64,000 nt of DNA from Dipteris shenzhenensis (lineage: Eukaryota > Polypodiophyta > Polypodiopsida > Gleicheniales): assembly GCA_047967505.1 (NCBI GenBank), contig CM106540.1; one strand, given 5' to 3'. Of this stretch, positions 44,701-55,149 are shown piece after piece (the stretch's first letter is position 1; each line of letters starts with the position of its first letter). The notes under the pieces were generated by a model. The model ran no database searches, was not told the DNA's origin, and saw only the letters and a program-made list of their open reading frames with translations. The translations under genes and the position numbers were made by a program.

Positions 44701-46221
44701 CCACTGTGCATGTAAGTCAATTCTACCTAGTAGTTGGTGTGTGCAAAGTATTGTGCCCATCGGATATGCTTTGCATTGTCGATCAAGCCTAAAACACCAT
44801 TTTTGCCTTAGTGTCATGCACAACCATGAAAAAACACGGTCCTAAGTGTGTTATTCAAACAAGTACTTATCGGATGGGGGGCTCCACTTTGCACGCAAGT
44901 CCTTTTCAACTACGTTGAGGTGCGTGCAAAGTATTGTCACCATCAGATATGATTTACATGGTCGATCACGCATTATACACCGTTTTTGGCCTTGGTGTCA
45001 TGTACAACCGTCAAAAAACACAGCCGTCGGTATGTTATTCAAATAAGTACTTATCTAATGGGGGATCCACTTTGCATGCAAATCTCTTCAAACTACGTTG
45101 AGGTGCGTGCAAAGTATTACCACCATCGGATATGCTTTGCATGGTCGATCACGCATTATAAACCATTTTTTCCCTAGTGATATGGACATCCACAAAAGAA
45201 CACGCCATTAGGTGTGTTATTTGACCAAGTACTTATTGAATGGGTGTGCCTCTTTCATAACATTTCAATACCACCTAGGTTGAGGTGTACGAAAAGTGTT
45301 GTGCCCATCGGATATCCTTTGCATGGTCAATCGAGCATTTAATACTATTTTTGCTTTAGTGTCATGCACATCCGTAAAAAAACACGCTGCTAGGTATGTT
45401 ATCCGATCAAGCACTTATGGGATGGGCGTGCCACTTTGCATGTAAGTCGATTCCACCTAGTTGAAGGTGTGTGCAAAGTATTGTGCCCATCGGATATGCT
45501 TTGCATTGTCGAACAAGCATTAAACACTGTTTTGGCCTTAGTGTCATGCACAATCGTCAAAAAACGCAGTCCTAGATGTGTTATTCGACTAAGTACTTAT
45601 GGGATGGGCACGCCACTTTGCATTAAGTCAATAATACCTAGGTTGAGATGTGTGCAAAGTAGTGTGATGATCGCATATGCATTGCATTGTCGATTAAGCA
45701 TAAATCAGCGTTTTTGCCTTAGTGTCATGGACAACAACCAATAAAAAACATGGTCCTAGATGTGATATTCTAAAAAGTACTTATTGAATGGGTGTTCCAC
45801 TTTGCATAGAATACCACACCACCGCTTTTGAGGCACGTGCAAAGTATTGTGCCCATCGAATATGCTTTACATGGTAGATTGAGTATTAAATACCATTTTT
45901 GGCCTGTGTCATGTACAACGGTCAAAAAACACGATCGTAGGTGTATTTTTCAAACAAGTACTCGGATGGCGATGCCACTTTGCACACAAGTCAATACTGC
46001 CTAGGTGGAGGAACGTGTAAAGTCTTGTGTCCATTGGATATGCTTTGCATAGTCGATCTCACATGATACACCATTTTGTTCCTAGTGTTATGCACAGTCG
46101 TCATAAAATACGTTTGGAGGTATGTTATCTGAACAAGTACTTATGATATAGGTGCACCACTTTGTATGCAAGTCAATAAGACCTAGGTTGAGGCGTGTAC
46201 AAAGTTTTGTGCCCATCGGAG
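35755..46221. repeat. Satellite array, ~182-bp monomer in ~545-bp three-monomer higher-order repeat
   Basis: About 57 head-to-tail monomers share 'cccatcggatatgctttgcat' or close variants, 'gtcgatca.gcat', a 'tcatgcaca.cc' block and an A-tract before cacg. Three monomer types alternate: A (cacgctgctaggt, gttatccgatcaagcac), B (cacggtcctaggt, gttattcaaacaag, gggggctcca) and C (cacgcccttaggt, gttatctgaccaag, gggtgtgcctctttgag). Type-C copies start near 36261, 36807, 37348, 37856, 38876, 39411, 39957, 40676, 41221, 41766, 41948, 42493, 43039, 43416, 43959, 44511 and 45241. Many gaps are close to 545 bp. Frames reading through it, such as minus-strand MLDRPCKAYPMGT peptides, are antisense satellite and not genes. 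Confidence 0.97.
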
Positions 46222-46500
46222 AAATGTAGATGCGATAATATTAGAAAATTCTCGGTATGTGTATATGTGTGTGTGTGTGGCAAACAATTTTGATACAAAG
46301 TAAACACCTAGTGCACAAATTATGCACTCATACCTTGAGTAAATAAGCTTGTTGATGAGGATAAATATGCCCTTGAATAAAAGCACAGTTGTTGTATGAC
46401 CATAATAGGATCGCTTTGACACTTGTGATTTTGCCCACATGTAAGTTTGCAAATAGTATAAAAAATCATATAATAATACATTAATAGTTTGCAAATGTGT
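46222..46500. other. No recognisable gene
   Basis: AT-rich, with a short TG run at 46257-46278. The satellite ends abruptly at 46221 (gcccatcggag). Confidence 0.5.
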
Positions 46501-47010
46501 ATAGCAAGTGAGTAATGGGAAGTGGAAGTGGGAGTGAGGAGGGAGGAGTGGAATGGGAGAGGGAAGTAATAAGGGTGTATGATAATAAGTATAAAAAATA
46601 GTATAATAATATATTAATAGTTTTCAAATGGCAAGTGAGTAATGGGAAGTGGAAGTGAGAGTGGGGAGGGAAGAATGGAATGGGAGAGGGGAAGGTAATA
46701 GGGGAGTATAATAATAAGGGAGTGAAATGAGTGAGGGAGTTAATAGGGGATGAAAAAGAGGAGGGTGAGATGGGGAAATATGGGATTTTGGGAAATGGGA
46801 GGAGTGTGGGACGTGGTGGAAAGGTGGGATGGGAGTGGTGGCAATGGGGAGGAAGAAGAAATGGATCGATGGGGGGAGGGCTAATGGAAGATTGGGATGA
46901 GGGATGGGGGTCCAATGGGAGCGGGGGAGTAATGGGAGCCAATGTGAGAGGGGATAAATGAAAAGCCAATAGGAGAGAGGGGAGGAATGGAAAGCCAATA
47001 GGAGAGGAGG
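46500..47010. repeat. Purine-rich tract with a ~124-bp duplication
   Basis: 'gcaagtgagtaatgggaagtgg' begins at 46504 and again at 46628, each followed by similar G/A-rich sequence. Nearly all of the plus strand here is purine plus T, with few C. Frames on the minus strand are Pro/Ser/His low complexity. Confidence 0.8.
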
Positions 47011-47027
47011 AGGAAAACCTAATTTTT

Positions 47028-47161
47028 CTTATATATAGTCTTCCTTCTTCATTCATTCTCCCCTCATTTCATTCATTGAAGCAAGAAAGCAAGGACGATC
47101 AAGAGAGCAAGGAAGGAAGAGCAAGAAAGCAGGAAAGAGCAAACTTACAAACTTTTTCCAG
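47028..47161 (+). promoter_or_regulatory. Promoter plus first-exon module, upstream copy
   Basis: cttatatata (47028-47037) is followed by a pyrimidine-rich initiator-like segment (ttccttcttcattcattc), gaagcaagaaagcaagg, then ctttttccag|gtacttgta at 47161/47162, which reads as an exon end and splice donor. The same order occurs at 49375-49489. Alternatively the polypyrimidine-CAG could be an acceptor. No start codon is evident in the proposed exon. Confidence 0.5.
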
Positions 47162-47209
47162 GTACTTGTAAATTTTTTTGATTAATTTTTTTTCTAGATT
47201 TTTTTTTTA

Positions 47210-49085
47210 AATTTGAAGAGAGAGGAACTAGAGAGAGAAAGGTTCAGGGGAGGAGAAGAAGAGGATGGAGGGGCTGGAGGGAAGGGAGGAGGGAGGGGGA
47301 GGGTGGGGCTGAGTAGAGGGAGGAAAGGAGGAGGGAGGGAGGGGGGGAAGGGGGGGACTGGGTCTCCCATGGAGGGGGGAAGGGGGGAGGGGAAAGGGGG
47401 GAGGGGAGGGGGGGCTGGCGGCGGGGAGGGGGGGAAGGGGGGGGAGAGGGAAGGGGGTGGGAGGGGCTGGCGGCACTAGCGGGGGCGGGGAGGGGGGTGG
47501 GTGGGGGGGAAGGGGGTGGGAGGGGTGAAGGGGGTGGAGGGCTGAGAGGGGGGGCGGCTGGCGGCCGCGGCCGCCAGCTCGGGGGTGGGGAGGGGGGTGG
47601 GTGGGGGGGAAGGGGGTGGGAGGGGTGAAGGGGGTGGGAGGGGCTGAGGGGGGGGGGGCTGGCGACCGTGGCCACCAGCTCGGGGGCGGGGAGGGGGTTG
47701 GGTGGGGGGGAAGGGGGTGGGAGGGGTGAAGGGGGTGGGAGGGGTTGAGAGGAGGGGGTCTGGTGACCGCGGCCGCCAGCTCAGGGGAAGGGGGGGGAAG
47801 GGGGGGTGGGGAAGAGGGGGGGGAGGGCTGGGGGGCTGGGGGGTCGCGAAGGGGGGGTGGGGAAGAGGGTGGGGAGGGCTCAGAGGGGGGGAAGGGGGTG
47901 AGAGGGGTTGAGAGGAGGGGGGGGCTGGCAGCCACGGCTGCTAGCCCGAGGGAAGGGGGGGGAAGGGGGGGTGGGGAAGAGGGGGGTGAGGGCTAGGGGG
48001 TCGCAAAGGGGGGGTGGGGAAGAGGGGGGGGGAGGGCTGAGAGGGGGGGGGCTGGCGGCCGCGGCCGCCAGACCGAGGGAAGGGGGGAGGGGGGGGGAGA
48101 GGGGGTGAAGGGGGGGAGGGGGGTGCGAGGGGGGGGTGCGAGTGGGGGGGGGCTGGGGGCCGCGGCCGCGAAGGGGGGGGTGGGGAAGAGGGGTGCGAGA
48201 CGGGGGGGGCTGGCGGCCACGGCCACCAACCCGAGGGCTACGAAGGGGGGTGGGGAAGAGGGGGGGGAGGGCTGAGAGGGGGGGGCTGCGGCCGCGAAGG
48301 GAGGGTGGGGAAGAGGGGTGCGAGAGGGGGGGCTGGCGGCCGCCAGCCATGGGGCCGCGAAGGGAGGGTGGGGAAGAGGGGGGGGAGGGCTGAGAGGGGG
48401 GGGGGAGAGGGGGTGGCAGGGGTGAAGGGAGGGAGGGGGTGCGAGAGGGGGGGGCTGGCGGCTGCCAGCCCGAGGGCCGCGAAGGGGGGTGGGGAAGAGG
48501 GGGGGGAGGGCTGAGAGGGGGGGCTACGGCCGTGAAGGGGGGTGGGGAAGAGGGGTGTGAGAGGGGGGGGGCTAGCGGCCACGGTCGCCAGCCCGGGGCC
48601 ACGAAGGGGGGGTGGGGAAGAGGGGGGAGGGCTGAAAGGGGGGAGGGGGGAAAAAGGGGTAGGGGAGGAAGGAGGTAGGGGGGGGATGGCGGCCGTGGGA
48701 AGGGGGGAAGGGGGTGTGGAGGGGTAAGGGGTTGGGGGAAAGGGTGTGGAGGGGTAAGGGGTTGGGACGGGGACGGGAGAGGGGGAAGGGGAATGGGGGA
48801 GCGGGAGGGGAGGGGTCAACAGGGGGAGGGGTTTTGGCGGTGGAGGGAGGGGAGGGGAGGGGAGCGCGGGGGGTCGAGGGAGGGAGGAGTTTTGGTGGCG
48901 GAGGGAGGGGAGGGAAGGGGAAGGGAGGGGAGGGGAAGGGGGGAGGGCAAGGGAGGGGAGGGAAAGGGGGGAGGGTGGGGGTCGAGGGATGGAGGGAGGG
49001 AGGGAGGGGAGAGGAAGGAGAGAGAGGAGAGAGAGAGGGAGAGGAGAGGAGGGAGCAAAAGGAGAGAGAGGGGAGAGGAGGATTT
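47210..49085. repeat. G-rich array with GC-rich palindromic modules
   Basis: About 1.9 kb of almost pure G/A on the plus strand is punctuated every ~100-140 bp by gctggcggccgcggccgcc-type palindromes (near 47557, 47660, 47760, 47925, 48051, 48210, 48333, 48448 and 48572). Between them lies gaaggggggtggggaagagg or ggggaggggggtgggtgg. G-runs of four or more occur throughout, so quadruplex or triplex formation is plausible. The many overlapping Gly/Arg or Pro/Ser frames are artefacts of composition. Confidence 0.95.
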
Positions 49086-49121
49086 GAGTTACTATCACGA
49101 GCAAGAGCGACAAATAAGATT

Positions 49122-49300
49122 TGACTTACGAGAAGAATGAAAAGGACTTACGAGAAGAATGAAAAGGACTTACGAGAAGAAAGTATCGAGAAGAATGTTG
49201 AAGAAAGTATCAAGAAGAATGTTGAACACAAATTTGAATTCAAAAGGAACGTACGAGAAGAAAGTATGAGAAGAATGTTGAACACAAATTTTAATTCAAA
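49122..49300. repeat. Short repeats 'acttacgagaagaatgaaaagg' and 'gaagaaagtat.gagaagaatgttgaa'
   Basis: Two to three copies of each occur in tandem between the G-rich array and the downstream promoter module. Confidence 0.7.
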
Positions 49301-49374
49301 TTTATAATGAATTCAAATTTCCCTCTCTTTTTTGAAAATTCAAATTTATGCGTAGGAGGAGTGGGCTAGTTTTT

Positions 49375-49489
49375 CTTATATATACTTTTCTTTCCATTCA
49401 TTCATTTTAACTCTCTCCTTATTTCATTGAAGCAACCAAGAGCGGAAGAGAAAGGATAAGCGGAGCCTTACTTTTTTCACTTTTTCCAG
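49375..49489 (+). promoter_or_regulatory. Promoter plus first-exon module, downstream copy
   Basis: cttatatata (49375-49384), a pyrimidine-rich segment with attcattcatt, catttcattgaagcaa..., and ctttttccag|gtacttgtat (exon end 49489). It parallels 47028-47161 and is the best candidate promoter and 5' UTR exon for the C48 locus, whose coding exon starts after an acceptor (cttgtag) at 51594. That would give a 2.1-kb first intron. Confidence 0.5.
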
Positions 49490-49769
49490 GTACTTGTATT
49501 CTTTTTCATTCGTCTTGTAATTCTTTTTCTTTACTTACAATTCTTTTTCAATTAGCTTCTTGTTAAAGTTTTTGAGTTCTATTTCTTAAAATTCGTCTTG
49601 TAATTCTTTTTCTTTACTTATAATTCTTTTTCAATTAGTTTATTGTTAAATTTTTTGAGGAGGGTGGTCTTTTAGAAGGCATTACAATTCTTTTTAAATT
49701 AGTTTCTTATTTGAGTTTTTGGGTTCTATTTTAATTAGTTTTTTATTTATATTTGAGTTTGTAAATTTG

Positions 49770-50165
49770 AGAAATGAGAGAATAGGGAGGGAGAGAAAGA
49801 GAGAGGAGAGAGGAGAGAGGGAAAGAGAGAAATTAAGAGAGAGAAGAGGGGCTCTTGTAGCTGTGGCCGCCAAGAGAGAGGGAGAGAGGGAGGGAGAGAG
49901 AGAGATTCACAGAGAGAAGAGGGGCTCCTTAAATGAGAGAGAAGAGTAGGGAGGGAAAGAAAGAGAGAGGAGAGAGGGGGAGAGAGATTAAGAGAGAGAA
50001 GAGGGTCTCCTGGGGGCCGTGGCTGCTTGAGGGAGGGAGAGAGTAGGGAGAGAGAGGGAGAGAGAGAGGGAGAGAGAGAAAGAGGGAGAGAGGGAAAGAG
50101 AGAGAGGGAGAGAGAGAGAGGGAGAGAGAGGGAGAGAGAGGGATGTTTATCAGAATGAAACGTGG

Positions 50166-50260
<95 letters not shown>

Positions 50261-50460
50261 AGAGAGGGAGAGAGAGAAAGGAATGAAACTTCTGTGCTAG
50301 AGGGAGGGAGAGGGAGAGAGAGAATAAGTGGGATGAGGATAGAGAGGAAAATACATAAGAGTTGTCAGAGAGAGAGAGAGATTAGGAGAGAGAATGAGGT
50401 GTCTTGACTATGGCTACAGAGAGATTTAGGAGTCGAGAGAGAGAGAGAGAGAAAGTAAAG
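49770..50460. repeat. GA-rich microsatellite-like tract in the putative first intron
   Basis: (GA)n and (GAGG)n variants, with cut-down versions of the GC module at 49860 (tgtggccgcc), 50015 (gccgtggctgc) and 50408 (ctatggctac). These suggest common ancestry with the G-rich array at 47210-49085. Confidence 0.85.
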
Positions 50461-50629
50461 AGAGTTTTATATATTTACATGTTTTATATTATACTTTTAA
50501 AAAATTATAAAAGAGTGAATTTATGGTTTGTTTTGAAGGTGAGATAATATTTTTATATATATTCATCTTTTAAATTGAAAAATGTTAACTTTTCTTTAGA
50601 TACTTGTTCTTCATTTATCTCACATGCAG

Positions 50630-51590
50630 GTTTAGCCTCTACATCACAACCCCTTCTTTTGCATATTTAAGCCTCTTAAACCCCAGCACATTAAAATGAA
50701 CACAGAAAAAGAAATTATTTATTGCTTTTCTTCGCTTCGATGGTTGGTTTAGCATAGTTTAGCATAGATTAGATTGCCTTAGAGCAGAGATAATTCTCCA
50801 AGTTGCCAATCGAAGCCATGCTCAAATTTTTCTAACTAGTTCCTAATCGTTGTCAGTCCCTTCGCTCACATGCGGTTTAACACTCATAACATGCTATTAA
50901 ATAAGACCTTTTACCATTTACCAAGAAGTTTATCAGTGGGCAGATTGCATGAGCAGATATCAGTGGACAGATTACATGTCATGGGACATATTGGAGCTTG
51001 ATGATTATTGGTTATTTTTATTGCATTTGTATAAATATTTAAGCTCCTTTATTGTCATAAAACCCTTGTAAAGCCTTCTATGCTATTTTTTACATTTATT
51101 GTCATATGAAGCGCCTTGTAATAAACCCGACCATCCCGACCATTCACTATTTAACAAGTATCAATGGGATGCATAAGTGGATATCATGTGGGCTACATAA
51201 GTGGATATCAGTGGAACAGTTTTTAGTGGATAGATTGCATCAGTTGGGTATCAGTGCACAGATATCAATGGATGGACAGATTACATGTCATCATGAAGAT
51301 TGAAGCTTATGACTAGAGGGCAAATCAATGGATGGATAGATTACATGTCTTCACGAAGATTGAAGCTTTATCATTAGATGACATTTTATATTACTTGTAA
51401 AGCTTTATTGGCTAATTTTTTTACATTTGTACAAATATTTAAGCCTTGTAAAGCCTTTTAGGCCATTTCCCACATTTATTGCCATATGAAGCCTTGTAAA
51501 GCCTTTTGGGCTATTTCCCACATTTATTGTATCAAGGGTTGTATATTGTACTTTACTTGTATGTATCTAAATTCTTCATTATCTTTTCTT
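50630..51590. repeat. Intronic AT-rich DNA with short dispersed repeats
   Basis: Repeats of 'cttgtaaagcctt' (51062, 51427, 51493), 'tggacagattacatgtcat' (50974, 51272 and similar near 51337) and 'tggatatcagtgg'. No coding signal. Confidence 0.6.
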
Positions 51591-51594
51591 GTAG

Positions 51595-53579
51595 GATTAT
51601 GGAGCAATCAGCTAATGTGATGGCTATCCTAAATGACTCTGAGATGAGAGAATGGGTTTCTGACGTCACTCTGAATTTCAAAGGAAAGGAATATAGCCCC
51701 AATGGCTTTTGTAGGTGGACTCGATATCACATGGGCAGAAGAGCTTGGTTTCTTCATCAAAAGGAAAAGAGACTCTTTCTACTTATGTCAAAAAGGGAGT
51801 TCAATGGTGTTGAAGATCCATGGGATGCTACTTTCTTCAAAAAAGATATGACTTCAAGCCTTGTGGTAGGCATAATATTAGAGCAAAAAGACACCTTTGT
51901 GGATATTTTTACAAAGAGTTCAGATCCTGAAGTTGGCAGTATTCATATTATTGTGTCAAGGAGAGACTCAAAGACCCTTGTGATGCCTCCTCCTCAACCA
52001 TCAAAGTTTTCAGAGCTGCAAAGTGCATTGGAGACTCTTTCATATACTTGCGAGCAATTTCCTAGTGTGGTGGCAAAAAGGATGCATGCAAAGATAATGT
52101 TTGAATACTTTTAGGATGCAGAATATGCTCCTCATATTCAAGGATCTTCACATGAAGGAGATCAAAAAGCTCAGACTTCGATGCAGGGACAAGAAGAACA
52201 GGCACACTGTCACAAACGTGTAGAACATGAGCGCAAACTTCTAGAGCCAGAAATGGTGGATGTAACTAAGGATGATGAAAAACAAGCCTTGACTGAACGG
52301 GAATTAAAAAAAATTGAAGAAGATCAAGGTCGATCCACTGCAGTTATGCTAGAAGCTCTTGCTAGCAAACCACAACGTGAAATGCAAAAGGCTGGTACTG
52401 CAAGAGCCACGATTCCAAGTAGTAAAAAAAGACATCGTCCCACTGTAGAGAAAGATAATGTGGATGAAAAACGGTTAAAAAAGGAGAAAGATGAAGAAGA
52501 CTCAGAACCCGAGGCTGAAGATGATCAGGATGAACTCACATCAATCAAAAATCTTAATCTGCATCTTAATGAAGCAGTTATAGATGATGATGTGGGATAT
52601 ATCTGGGGTTAAAGGACGTGGTTTGTGAATGCCAAAGATGTGGAAGCTGCAGCTCTCTTTACTAATAGCCGAAGCCTTGATATATCCTATGCAATGCAAA
52701 TATACGAGGCTTTGAGAGATGGTAAGAAACCTGTGGCAAGCAATGTGGTCTTGCACCCAATAATGTTTTATCCAATCAAAAATAGTTTTTTGGATCAAAT
52801 AACATTTACAGGGCCTACACATTTCGAGGAAACCTTCAGTCAATTCTTTAAAGACACTCTTAAAAATAACCATTAGCAAAGTGGCGATTTGCAACATTGT
52901 CATTTTTGTTGATAAAAAAGACAAAGAAGCCATGCAGGTTACTCTAGAGCGAGCATATTCATCAGATTTGAAGATCTATAGTGGTGTTTATGCAGCAAAG
53001 AGAGGTAAGAGAGAATGTGGCATAGCGATTCAATCTCTTGAATCATTCTTTTTGTGTATGCGGAGTCCCAATCCTGATCACTCCTTACAAAAGGACATAA
53101 GAGGGAATTCAAATAATTTGAGATTGATGCTAGAAGAGCAAGATATTCCCACGTCCATACATTATCAAAAAAACAACTATGGAAGTCCTGCAAAAAGTGG
53201 GAGTCTCTTGCTTACCATGATGGAGAATTTGCTACCGACAGGTTGGGAGGTCACCTTGTGGAGGATGGGATATTTATTTGAGGATCTCCTTAGAAAAGGC
53301 AACTCCATAAATATTATTGAAAATAAGCATTTCATGGCTTATTTCTAGCTTCAAGCAGATCTAACCACAGGCTATGAAAAAGAGATAGACCACAAGGACA
53401 CCGATGACATGGATGATTACCTTGAAGATCATAATGTCCCAGTTGATGATGATGAAAAGATGGACTTACATGACCCGTTCACAGAGAGGTTGGTGGATGA
53501 AGACAAACATGATGATGCCTTCTTTGATAATTATGGCTCGCAGGGTTATGAAGAAAGGCCACTACGACAATATTTAGCG
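51595..53579 (+). pseudogene. N-terminal exon of the C48 locus, unrecognised family
   Basis: The acceptor cttgtag (51594) precedes ATG 51599 (MEQSANVMAIL). A single frame runs to 52876 apart from TAG 52112 and TAA 52610. A frameshift near 52877 moves to a second frame that reaches the donor gcg|gtatga at 53579, with a TAG at 53346. It has a mixed N-terminal domain ('NGFCRWTRYHMGRRAWFLHQ'), a charged Lys/Glu/Asp coiled-coil-like middle (52200-52560), then 'VLHPIMFYPIKNSFLDQITF', and an acidic C-terminal end (DHKDTDDMDDYLED). I do not recognise the family. The disruptions are few for its length, so decay is recent. Confidence 0.6.
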
Positions 53580-53671
53580 GTATGAACTCTCTATTTCTCA
53601 ACTAAATATAATTTTTTAAATAAGATTTAAATTTAAAGATAATGAATCTAATCTCTCATATTTGTTTACAG

Positions 53672-54773
53672 GCAATAGAGGGAGAAGAAATGGATGAAGT
53701 CAATACGGAGGCACTCCCTTCTACTTCAACAATGCAACCACCTCTAAATTTGATTGAAGAATCAAATTTAGCTGCATTGGATAAAATGGAGAGCTCATTT
53801 GAAGTTAGGATCATTTTGAAATGAGAACCTCAGTATTTAAGCTTTGGTAGAGAGGAGGTTTCAATCCTCTCCAATCCTTTAAAAGAGGTTAATGACAATG
53901 TTATCTTGGCCATTCTCAGGTAACGTTTGTTTATTTTTTGCTACTTCAATGAGCTAACATTTGTTTATTTATTCACAGTGTAGTTATATATCAGTTTTCT
54001 AGTGCAGAATGCAAATCAATTCTATGAGCTAATGTTTGTTTATTTCTTGGTGCAGTGTAGTTATTTCTTAGCTTCCTAGTGCAGTGCAGCATCGTGTCTA
54101 TATGCTCGATGCTCTCCTTTCTTCTATTCTTAGCTCTCCTCAAAAGACTATAGAAGATGTTTGTACCTAGTTAAGCCCTTTGAATTTAGATGGGGTGCGA
54201 GTCATCTTAATGCCTTATCATGAGGCGTAAGTATCAACTCTAACCTTATTTTTACTATTTCTTTGGCAAGTTTGTGTAAAACAATAATCATTTTTATTCT
54301 GGTCATGTAGCTCACATTGGAGTTTGATCTTCTCGGACCTTGAACTCAACTGTTTATGGTTTGTGAATTCAATAGAAGGCTATCATGCCAACTCCCCAAG
54401 GTAATTATTCTCTTAATATTTTTGATACTTTCTTATTTTGTATCTTATGATCATGACATATTAATATATTTAATATGTCATGATGGACAGTGCTGCATAT
54501 CGGCTAGTATCTGCTGTCAGAACAACCACAGAGCAACAAGATCAAGTAGAATTCAAAAGACGTCTGCCAGTGGAGCTAAAAGATGGACACAGCTGTGGGT
54601 GGAGAGTTGCCTACAACTGCATGTTGTTTCTTAGAGAGATTTTTGATTTGGAGTTTCCAGTCAAAATGGAATCATATACAGAAACTGATCTGCTAGCATT
54701 TCGGGCTAAGAGTATTCAGCGTCTAATTACCACCATTGGGAAACAACGTGAAAATATGGCTACATTGCAGCAT
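53672..54773 (+). pseudogene. C48-like module 1
   Basis: Exons at about 53672-53919, 54056-54226, 54311-54400 and 54491-54773, all with GT-AG borders. The third encodes 'SHWSLIFSDLELNCLWFVNS' with the expected catalytic His; the Asp position of the family (D-S-L) is Asn (VNSI). The fourth has 'DGHSCGWRVAYNCMLF' with the nucleophilic Cys. A TGA at 53822 and a TAG near 54169 interrupt it. A ~95-bp repeat (gagctaa..tttgtttatt...cagtgtagttat) duplicates the acceptor of the first intron. Confidence 0.7.
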
Positions 54774-55149
54774 GTATAAAACCTTATCTTTATACTTGTA
54801 TGCTTGTTCAAGCCTTTAATTGGGATGTGTAAATCTCATAACTTTTTTATATTTTCCTCCAAGAGGAGAAGAGACTGAGTCTAATGAAAGCATGCTATCT
54901 TTATACTTCTATGATTATTTAAACCATTATTTTTATTTGGGATGTGTAAATCTCATAACTTTTTAAATTTTTCCTCCAAGAGGAGGAGAGACTCACTCTA
55001 ATGAAAGCATGTATGAAACCTTTTTAAATTTTTGCTCCAAGTGGAGGAGAGACTCACTCTAATGAAAGCATGTATGAAACCTTATCTGCTTGTTTAAGCC
55101 TTTATTTGGGATGTGTACATCGCATAACTTTTTTATATTTTTATGGCAG

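Noticed and set aside
35820-45744. Dozens of similar 60-110 codon frames on both strands (for example minus-strand MLDRPCKAYPMGT peptides)
   Set aside because: They are translations of satellite monomers and recur with its period; no independent coding evidence.
35755-46221. Possible CRISPR-like regular repeats
   Set aside because: Repeats are ~182 bp, contiguous, without unique spacers, in plant nuclear DNA; this is a satellite.
46481-49140. Long Pro/Ser-rich minus-strand and Gly/Arg-rich plus-strand frames up to ~290 codons
   Set aside because: Both strands and several frames are open at once because the DNA is almost pure purine; low complexity, no motif.
49719-50407. Arg/Glu-rich and Leu/Ser/Pro-rich frames
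   Set aside because: Artefacts of the GA repeat in the putative intron.
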